Origin: Streptomyces vilmorinianum
GTDB taxonomy: Bacteria; Actinomycetota; Actinomycetes; Streptomycetales; Streptomycetaceae
Direction of reading: 5' to 3'
Assembly: GCF_005517195.1 (NCBI RefSeq)
Contig: NZ_CP040244.1
Span: 4,482,001-4,546,000 of the forward strand
Length of the DNA stretch: 64,000 bases
The position numbers and the translations under genes are program-made. The stretch's first letter is position 1. Each line of letters starts with the position of its first letter. Positions 58,656 to 64,000 of the stretch are shown in pieces. The notes under the pieces were generated by a model. It searched no databases. It was not told the origin of the DNA and saw nothing but the letters and a program-made list of their open reading frames with translations.

Positions 58656-59183
58656 ATGCGAGAGCACGAGGAAGCGGAACCGGACACGGACGACATCGAG
58701 GCCGTCACACGCGCCGTACTGACGGCGTCGCGGCTACTTGTCGCGATCTCGGCCCGGTCGCTCGCGACGGTCGAGGACACCATCACCCTGCCCCAGTTCC
58801 GGATGCTGGTCGTGCTGTCCACGCGTGGCCCGTCGAAGCTGGTGGCGCTGGCGGACCAGCTCGGCGTGCAACCGTCGACCGCCATGCGGATGGTGGACCG
58901 CCTGATCGCCTCCGGCCTGGTGAACCGGCGCATCAACCCCGACAACCGCCGGGAGACCTCGCTGAGCCTCACCAGTGAGGGTGAGCGCGTGGTCGAGGAC
59001 GTGACGTCCCGCCGTCGGCAGGAGGTGACGGCTGTCCTGCGGCGCCTCGAACCCGCCCAGCGGCAGGCCCTCGTGGAGGCGCTCGACGCCTTCACCGCCG
59101 CCGGCAGCGAGCCGGCCCTCGACGCGAGCGCCCTCGGCCCTCATCCCCTGGGCTGGGCCGATCCCGTGGAGGGTACGCGGTAG
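58656..59183 (+). CDS. MarR family transcriptional regulator
   Basis: A 175-aa winged helix repressor or activator. The DNA-binding core lies at about 48-105: LPQFRMLVVLSTRGPSKLVA, LGVQPSTAMRMVDRLIASGL and the wing NPDNRRETSLSLTSEG. Flanking helices make the dimer interface. AAAGG is 5 nt before ATG 58656. It may be transcribed with the phosphatase. Its 3' end overlaps that of the convergent membrane protein gene by 43 bp. Both flanking genes have the same 14-bp motif upstream, a likely operator set. Confidence 0.88.
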   Translation: MREHEEAEPDTDDIEAVTRAVLTASRLLVAISARSLATVEDTITLPQFRMLVVLSTRGPSKLVALADQLGVQPSTAMRMVDRLIASGLVNRRINPDNRRETSLSLTSEGERVVEDVTSRRRQEVTAVLRRLEPAQRQALVEALDAFTAAGSEPALDASALGPHPLGWADPVEGTR

Positions 59184-59797
59184 GACCGTACAACGGCGAG
59201 GAAGCAGACCGTCGCGAAGACCAGGACCAGGAACACGGCCTCGGCGGCCGCTCGCACCAGCGTGCCGGGCCCGGCGAGACCACGTGGAGCGACCCGGCCG
59301 GCCGGGTCGTACACCATGGCGATCAGGTCGCCTGGGACGACCGAGGGGCCGCATCCTCTCCGTAGTCTCGGCTGCACGGGAGCACCGTCCTGCAGCCGGA
59401 CGGTGCACGCGTACGCCGGATTCACCGCGGGCTCGTACGCCACCGCCGTGACGACCACGTCCTGTGTGCGTCCCGCTCCGCAGAGCACCAGCTCCGCCGC
59501 CAGTCGCGAGACCGCCGGCGCCAGCACCGCTCCGAGGATCGCGATCCCCGCGACCAGTGCGTGGCCCGCACGGGTGATCAGGAGGTAGAGCACGACAGCG
59601 GCCACGGCGACCGCGATCAGAGCCGTGGAGCGAATGGGCGACAGGCCCCCGAGGACGACCAAGCCACCGGCCCCCACGACCAGCGCCGTTCCCACGACGG
59701 CGACCACGAGTCCCTCGCTGACCAGCCAGAGCGGCGGGCTGCCCTGGTAGGACGCGGCTCCCAGGAGCCTGTCCACCAGGCGTTGCCTCACCCTCAC
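59141..59797 (-). CDS. Membrane protein of unknown function
   Basis: A 218-aa protein with about four to five hydrophobic helices (GLVVAVVGTALVVGAGGLVV, ALIAVAVAAVVLYLLI, HALVAGIAILGAVLAPAVS, and AVFLVLVFATVCFLAVV near the end). Between them lies an external loop with three cysteines (LCGAGRTQ, ACTVRLQD, RRGCGPSVV). I do not recognise the family. The start is placed at GTG 59797, next to a TAGTCT box, with GTG 59791 as alternative; the transcript may be almost leaderless. The 3' ends of this gene and marR overlap. Confidence 0.6.
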   Translation of the reverse strand: MRVRQRLVDRLLGAASYQGSPPLWLVSEGLVVAVVGTALVVGAGGLVVLGGLSPIRSTALIAVAVAAVVLYLLITRAGHALVAGIAILGAVLAPAVSRLAAELVLCGAGRTQDVVVTAVAYEPAVNPAYACTVRLQDGAPVQPRLRRGCGPSVVPGDLIAMVYDPAGRVAPRGLAGPGTLVRAAAEAVFLVLVFATVCFLAVVRSYRVPSTGSAQPRG

Positions 59798-59798
59798 A

Positions 59799-59812
59799 TT
59801 TAGACTATGCAA
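59799..59812 (-). promoter_or_regulatory. TTGCATAGTCTAAA motif at the start of the membrane protein gene
   Basis: One-mismatch copy of the motif at 57447. It includes a TAGTCT -10-like box and lies directly on the start codon region, so a bound protein would block transcription. It is embedded in a CATT...AATG dyad. Confidence 0.4.
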
Positions 59813-59902
59813 TGGTTCACCCTCGGCACGTAACCCGCCGTCACCATCCGTTATCGAACCGAGGCCGCCAGGTACGCCCGCCATTGCGCCAGGAGTGACC
59901 CC

Positions 59903-60382
59903 ATGCCGCCCGCGATCCGACGCCCACGCCCTCCATCGGGCTGGCGACGCCACCTCGCCCGACTTCCGATCCACCTCTTCCGAGGAGGTTGGGGACCTCT
60001 CTTCGGAGGGCGGCTTCTTCTGCTCATCCACACGGGCCGGGCCTCCGGACGGCCACGCGAGGTGGTGCTGGAAGTGGTCGCCCGCGATCGCGACGGCTGG
60101 ATCGTCGCGAGCGGCTTCGGCCCGGATGCCCAGTGGTACCGGAACCTCCACAGCACTCCCGCGGCGACAGTCCAGGCCGGCCGCCGGTACCACGCGGTCA
60201 CCGCACGATTCCTCACACCGGCGGAGGGCGGCCGGCTCATGGTCGACTACGCCCGTCGACACCCCCGCGCCGCACGGGCGTTGTGCCGCTTCATGGGCTT
60301 CGCGGTCGACGGCTCCGCCTCCGCCTTCCGCGCCGCGGGCGAGCACATCCCCTTCGTCCGACTGGAAGCCACCGACCACTGA
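59903..60382 (+). CDS. F420-dependent nitroreductase-like (Ddn/DUF385) protein
   Basis: A 159-aa split-barrel protein of the deazaflavin-dependent oxidoreductase family. Typical parts are LLLIHTGRASGRPREVVLEV, then WIVASGFGPDAQWYRNLHST and AGRRYHAVTARFLTPAEG. The family uses reduced coenzyme F420 to reduce quinones or nitro compounds. The basic Pro/Arg-rich N-terminus may touch the membrane. CAGGAGTGACCCC precedes ATG 59903. It stands alone, divergent from the membrane protein gene. Confidence 0.88.
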   Translation: MPPAIRRPRPPSGWRRHLARLPIHLFRGGWGPLFGGRLLLLIHTGRASGRPREVVLEVVARDRDGWIVASGFGPDAQWYRNLHSTPAATVQAGRRYHAVTARFLTPAEGGRLMVDYARRHPRAARALCRFMGFAVDGSASAFRAAGEHIPFVRLEATDH

Positions 60383-60701
60383 CGCACCTCACCCCGCGGG
60401 GGCTCCTGCGGTGAAGAATCGGCCGAGGGCTCTACTCCTTGCCCACCTCGCCCACCTCAAACCTCCACAAGACCGACGATCCAATAACGCTCATGACGCG
60501 ACCTTGGCACAGGGCAATGGTGTTACAGCGTCGTTATGAACGATGCATTCATCCCCTGATCTCCCGATTAGCCCTGCCCATTCACAGGGCTGCGCAGGCC
60601 TCGTCACGCCCATCGAGCTCGTTCCCATAACACGTGACCTTGCCTTCCGGAAGTCCGCGAGGCCAGGAAGTTCGCCCCCGCGCTCGGTAGCTTCGGCGCC
60701 C
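60383..60701 (+). promoter_or_regulatory. Upstream region of the ectoine operon
   Basis: About 320 bp with no gene. An AT-richer patch at 60470-60560 holds ATAACG (60484) and CGTTAT (60532) facing each other and the dyad ATGAA/TTCAT (60536-60552), possible regulatory sites for osmotic control. TAGCTT (60688-60693) ends 8 nt before the ectA ATG and there is no ribosome site, which again suggests a leaderless first gene. No ectR-type regulator gene is adjacent. Confidence 0.5.
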
Positions 60702-61250
60702 ATGACCATCGCTCATACGGAGCCGGGCCGAGCACCGGCCACGGCACACTCGCACGTCGCGGGGTGCCGCATCGACCGCCCCACCGCGGCGGACGGGCCA
60801 CACCTCTGGCGTATCGCGCGGGACTCCGGCGCGCTGGACCTCAACTCGCCCTACAGCTATCTGCTGTGGTGCCGGGACTTCGCCGACACCTCCGTGGTGG
60901 CCCGGGATTCCGAGGGGCGGCCCGTCGCGTTCGTCACGGGCTATCTGCGCCCCGACGAGCCCGGCACTCTCTTCGTCTGGCAGGTCGCCGTCGACGCCGC
61001 CCACCGCGGACTCGGCCTCGGAGCCGCCCTTCTCGACGCTCTCTCGGCCAGGGTCGCCGAGACGAGCGGACTCGACCGGATCGAGACGACGATCACTCCG
61101 GACAACGAACCTTCCGAGCGGCTCTTCCGCTCCTACGCGGCTCGGCACGGAGCCGCCCTGGCGCGCGAGGTCCTCTTCGCCCCTGCCGACTTTCCCCCGC
61201 CGGGACATCAGGCCGAAGTGCTGTACCGCATCGGTCCTCTGGCCGCCTGA
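60702..61250 (+). CDS. ectA: L-2,4-diaminobutyrate acetyltransferase
   Basis: A 182-aa GNAT enzyme that acetylates the gamma amino group of diaminobutyrate, the second step of ectoine synthesis. After a variable 25-residue head come RPTAADGPHLWRIARDSGAL and DLNSPYSYLLWCRDF, both diagnostic for EctA. The acetyl-CoA loop is VDAAHRGLGLGAALLDALSA and the late part ITPDNEPSERLFRSYA is also typical. It is the first gene of ectABCD. Confidence 0.96.
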   Translation: MTIAHTEPGRAPATAHSHVAGCRIDRPTAADGPHLWRIARDSGALDLNSPYSYLLWCRDFADTSVVARDSEGRPVAFVTGYLRPDEPGTLFVWQVAVDAAHRGLGLGAALLDALSARVAETSGLDRIETTITPDNEPSERLFRSYAARHGAALAREVLFAPADFPPPGHQAEVLYRIGPLAA

Positions 61251-61322
61251 TCCAAGGCCGCCGCCGACCGGTCCGACCACCGCCGTCGGCGCCTGCACCC
61301 GCACCCCTCACCGGAGTACGAC

Positions 61323-62591
61323 GTGACCATCATCGGCACCGTTCCCACCGTCTTCGAGACCGTCGAGTCCGAAGTCCGGAGTTACTGCCGCGCCTGGCCC
61401 ACCGTCTTCGCACGGGCCACCGGCAGCCGGCTGTACGACGAGCACGGCCGCCCCTTCCTCGACTTCTTCGCCGGCGCCGGGTCGCTCAACTACGGCCACA
61501 ACAACCCGGTCCTCAAACGCCCGCTCCTCGACTACCTCGGAGCCGACGGCGTCACCCACGGGCTCGACATGTCGACCACCGCGAAGCGGGACTTCCTGGA
61601 GACGTTCCGCTCGACCGTCCTCGAACCCCGAGCCCTCCCCTACAAGGTGATGTTCCCGGGCCCGACGGGCACCAACGCCGTCGAGGCGGCCCTGAAGCTC
61701 GCCCGCAAGGTGACCGGCCGCAAGACGGTGGTCTCCTTCACCAACGCGTTCCACGGCATGTCTCTGGGCTCCCTCGCCCTGACCGGCAACGCCGTCAAGC
61801 GCGCCGGGGCCGGTGTTCCGTTGACGCACACCACCCAGATGCCCTACGACCACTATCTCGGCGGGCGGGTACCCGACTTCCTCTGGTTCGAGCGCCTTCT
61901 GGAGGACTCCGGTTCAGGCCTCGACCACCCGGCCGCTGTCATCGTGGAGACGGTCCAGGGCGAGGGCGGCGTGAACGTCGCCCGCGCCGAATGGCTGTGC
62001 GGCCTCGCCGACCTGTGCCGCCGCCGGGACATGCTCCTGATCGTCGACGACATCCAGATGGGCTGCGGGCGGACCGGCGACTTCTTCTCCTTCGAGGAGG
62101 CGGGCATCACCCCGGACATCGTCACCCTGTCGAAGTCCATCAGCGGCTACGGCCTGCCCATGGCCCTCACCCTGTTCCGCCCGGAGCTGGACCTGTGGGA
62201 ACCCGGCGAGCACAACGGCACCTTCCGCGGCAACAACCCCGCCTTCGTCACCGCGACCGCCGCCCTCGACACGTACTGGCGCGACTCCACCCTGCGCGAC
62301 CGGACCCTCCAGCGCGCGGAGCGCGTCGAGGCGGCCCTGCGCGAACTGGCCTCCGGCCACGAGCGGCTGGGCATGTCCTTCCGCGGGCGGGGCCTCGTGT
62401 GGGGTCTTGAGTTCGCGCAGGACGGCCGGGCCGAGGCCGTGTGCCGGCGGGCGTTCGAGCTCGGCCTCCTCGTCGAGACCTCGGGACCCCGGAGCGAGGT
62501 GGTCAAACTCCTGCCGCCGCTGACCGTCACCGACGACGAACTGGACGAGGGACTCGGCATCCTCGGCCGCGCCATCCGCCACACCGCCTGA
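61323..62591 (+). CDS. ectB: Diaminobutyrate--2-oxoglutarate transaminase
   Basis: A 422-aa PLP-dependent class III aminotransferase that converts aspartate semialdehyde to 2,4-diaminobutyrate, the first ectoine step. Motifs: FLDFFAGAGSLNYGHNNP, PTGTNAVEAALKLARK, SFTNAFHGMSLGSLALTGN, the LIVDDIQMGCGRTGDFFSFE block with the PLP-binding Asp, and the catalytic Lys in TLSKSISGYGLP. GTG 61323 has GGAG 8 nt upstream, 72 bp after ectA. Length equals the usual EctB size. Confidence 0.97.
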   Translation: MTIIGTVPTVFETVESEVRSYCRAWPTVFARATGSRLYDEHGRPFLDFFAGAGSLNYGHNNPVLKRPLLDYLGADGVTHGLDMSTTAKRDFLETFRSTVLEPRALPYKVMFPGPTGTNAVEAALKLARKVTGRKTVVSFTNAFHGMSLGSLALTGNAVKRAGAGVPLTHTTQMPYDHYLGGRVPDFLWFERLLEDSGSGLDHPAAVIVETVQGEGGVNVARAEWLCGLADLCRRRDMLLIVDDIQMGCGRTGDFFSFEEAGITPDIVTLSKSISGYGLPMALTLFRPELDLWEPGEHNGTFRGNNPAFVTATAALDTYWRDSTLRDRTLQRAERVEAALRELASGHERLGMSFRGRGLVWGLEFAQDGRAEAVCRRAFELGLLVETSGPRSEVVKLLPPLTVTDDELDEGLGILGRAIRHTA

Positions 62592-62619
62592 AGACCCTCA
62601 ACGGAAGGGCCGTCAACTC

Positions 62620-63024
62620 GTGATCGTCCGCAGCTTCGCCGAGCTGGAGAACACCGAGCGGCACGTGAAGGCCGCCTCCGGCACCTGGGAGAGCAGGCGC
62701 ATCGTCCTCGCCCGCGAGCGCGTCGGCTTCTCGCTCCACGAGACCGTCCTCTACGCCGGGACCGAGACGGCGATGTGGTACTCGAACCACGTCGAGGCCG
62801 TCGTCTGCACCACCGGCGAGGCCGAGCTCACCGACAACGAGACCGGCGCGACCTACACCATCACACCCGGAACGATGTATCTCCTCGACGGGAACGAGCG
62901 CCACACGCTCCAGGTCAAGCAGGAGTTCCGCTGCCTGTGCGTCTTCAACCCGCCCGTCACCGGCCGCGAGGACCACGACGAGAACGGCGTCTACCCCCTG
63001 CTCACCGAGCCGGACCCCGCCTGA
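62620..63024 (+). CDS. ectC: L-ectoine synthase
   Basis: A 134-aa cupin that closes N-gamma-acetyl-diaminobutyrate to ectoine. The N-terminus MIVRSFAELENTERHVKA and the cupin strands VEAVVCTTGEAELTDNETG and GTMYLLDGNERHTLQV, with Glu, Tyr and His metal ligands, are as in characterised enzymes. GTG 62620 has GGAAGGG about 11 nt upstream and lies 28 bp after ectB. It ends VFNPPVTGREDHDENGVYPL plus a short tail, as expected. Confidence 0.97.
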   Translation: MIVRSFAELENTERHVKAASGTWESRRIVLARERVGFSLHETVLYAGTETAMWYSNHVEAVVCTTGEAELTDNETGATYTITPGTMYLLDGNERHTLQVKQEFRCLCVFNPPVTGREDHDENGVYPLLTEPDPA

Positions 63025-63077
63025 GACCCGACGACAGCCCGCCGTACGCACAGGTAAAGCAGGAAAGGCAGAGTTCC

Positions 63078-63977
63078 ATGGCCTCCGCACCCGCCCGCCC
63101 CCTCGACAGCTACCCCACGCGCGGCGTCGAGGAAGCCCTCGTCGACCGCAAAGACCCCGTCGTCTGGTCGGTACCCGGCACGCCGGGCCCGTTCTGGCCC
63201 CGAGAACTGGAGGACTACGAGCGCAAGGGCTTCCTCGCGGTCGACGCACTCGTCACCCCCGACGAGGTGACCGAACTCCGGGCCGAGCTGGACCGGCTCG
63301 TCACCGATCCGGCACTGCGCGAAGACGAGCGGGCGATCGTGGAGCCGCGCTCCCGGGAGATCCGCTCCGTCTTCGAGGTCCACAAGGTCAGTGAGGTGTT
63401 CGCGCGGCTCGCCGCCGACCCCCGCCTCGTGGACCGCGCCCGGCAGATCCTCGGCTCCGACGTCTACATCCACCAGTCCCGGATCAACGTCAAGCCCGGT
63501 TTCGGCGCCAGCGGCTTCTACTGGCACTCCGACTTCGAGACCTGGCACGCCGAGGACGGCCTGCCGCAGATGCGCACCGTGTCCGTGTCGATCGCGCTGA
63601 CCCCGAACTACACCACCAACGGCAGCCTCATGATCATGCCGGGCTCGCACCGCACCTTCCTCGGCTGCGCCGGCGCGACCCCCAAGGACAACTACAAGAA
63701 ATCGCTCCAGATGCAGGACGCCGGTACCCCCTCGCACAAGGCGCTCACCGCCTTCGCGGAGGCCTGCGGCATCGAGCACTTCACCGGCGAGGCCGGGTCC
63801 GCGGTCTGGTTCGACTGCAACGCCCTGCACGGATCGGGCGACAACATCACCCCGTACCCACGCAGCAACGTCTTCCTCGTCTTCAACAGCGTCGCGAACG
63901 CGCCCGAGCTGCCCTTCGCGGCGCCCGTCCGACGCCCGTCCTTCATCGCAGCACGCGACATCACCCCGATCGGCTGA
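63078..63977 (+). CDS. ectD: Ectoine 5-hydroxylase
   Basis: A 299-aa Fe(II)/2-oxoglutarate dioxygenase that makes 5-hydroxyectoine. The iron ligands H and D lie in YWHSDFETWHAEDGLPQMR, and the distal His in ALHGSGDNITPYPRSN, followed by the Arg that holds 2-oxoglutarate. The EctD-type FHQSR-like helix appears as VYIHQSRINVKPGF. ATG 63078, 53 bp after ectC, is the family start (MASAPARPLDSYPTRG). Presence of ectD predicts that the strain makes both ectoine and hydroxyectoine under salt or heat stress. Confidence 0.96.
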   Translation: MASAPARPLDSYPTRGVEEALVDRKDPVVWSVPGTPGPFWPRELEDYERKGFLAVDALVTPDEVTELRAELDRLVTDPALREDERAIVEPRSREIRSVFEVHKVSEVFARLAADPRLVDRARQILGSDVYIHQSRINVKPGFGASGFYWHSDFETWHAEDGLPQMRTVSVSIALTPNYTTNGSLMIMPGSHRTFLGCAGATPKDNYKKSLQMQDAGTPSHKALTAFAEACGIEHFTGEAGSAVWFDCNALHGSGDNITPYPRSNVFLVFNSVANAPELPFAAPVRRPSFIAARDITPIG

Positions 63978-64000
63978 CATCTCACCCCCGCCCGCGCTGG

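Noticed and set aside
1..64000. tRNA, rRNA, tmRNA or a known riboswitch
   Set aside because: No cloverleaf-like arrangement, rRNA core sequence or recognisable aptamer was noticed, though a covariance-model search would be needed to exclude them.

Overview
The window looks like a Streptomyces or close actinomycete chromosome. It has very high GC, GTG and TTG starts, GTGA/ATGA gene overlaps, an intact ectABCD operon, an rmdA-like c-di-GMP gene, SpoIIE-type phosphatases, class F sortase, DUF574-type methyltransferase and other families typical of that genus. I saw no rRNA or tRNA gene, CRISPR array or complete insertion sequence. All calls come from reading the sequence; no database search was run.

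Layout. (1) 0-6.4 kb: the 5' part of sdhC, a divergent LysR regulator, a dense block of palindromic and tandem intergenic repeats, a GTGA-coupled pair of a SAM methyltransferase and a PAS-GGDEF-EAL protein (rmdA-like), and a repeat lipoprotein. (2) 6.5-14.4 kb: cell-surface genes, namely a proline-rich protein, a DUF4239 protein, two convergent signal-peptide/TM proteins, a class F sortase, a polysaccharide deacetylase and a CapA-like lipoprotein, then an ECF sigma factor and a thioesterase. (3) 14.4-18.8 kb: a cation/carboxylate symporter with its DUF485 partner, flanked by a LytS-type kinase and a LytTR regulator. (4) 18.8-35.5 kb: mostly household genes (Fpg/Nei glycosylase, WS/DGAT acyltransferase, SpoIIE phosphatase, YndJ/DUF1990 pair under a twin operator, lipase maturation factor, unusual SDR, FhuF-like protein, carbonic anhydrase, DMT transporter, LysM-M23 hydrolase, racemase, panD).

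(5) 35.5-51.5 kb is different. It is a zone of gene decay made of stress and dormancy functions: a 3' stub of cstA with intact yjiX, an antiporter stub, two degraded membrane genes between a flavin monooxygenase and a TPR-LuxR regulator, a Tn3 transposase remnant joined to a broken universal stress gene, and a copper-storage-type gene, a yihY, an nfeD and a slipin gene that all carry frameshifts. Intact genes sit between them (DUF3040, universal stress protein, small membrane protein plus two PRC-barrel proteins, SGNH hydrolase, DUF2180, carbonic anhydrase). Genes outside this zone are intact, so the lesions probably reflect real degradation of a dispensable island rather than poor sequence.

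(6) 52-60.4 kb: a lipoprotein, a methyltransferase divergent from a rare fusion of an HxlR regulator with an FAD-linked oxidoreductase, a uracil-DNA-glycosylase-like protein, a second phosphatase, a MarR regulator, a membrane protein and an F420-type oxidoreductase. (7) 60.7-64 kb: the ectoine/5-hydroxyectoine operon ectA-ectB-ectC-ectD.

Recurring regulatory traits are several apparently leaderless genes with a TAnnnT box about 6-8 nt before the start codon, a promoter bracketed by two TTGAAC-N2-GTTCAA palindromes, and a 14-bp motif shared by two genes that flank a marR gene.
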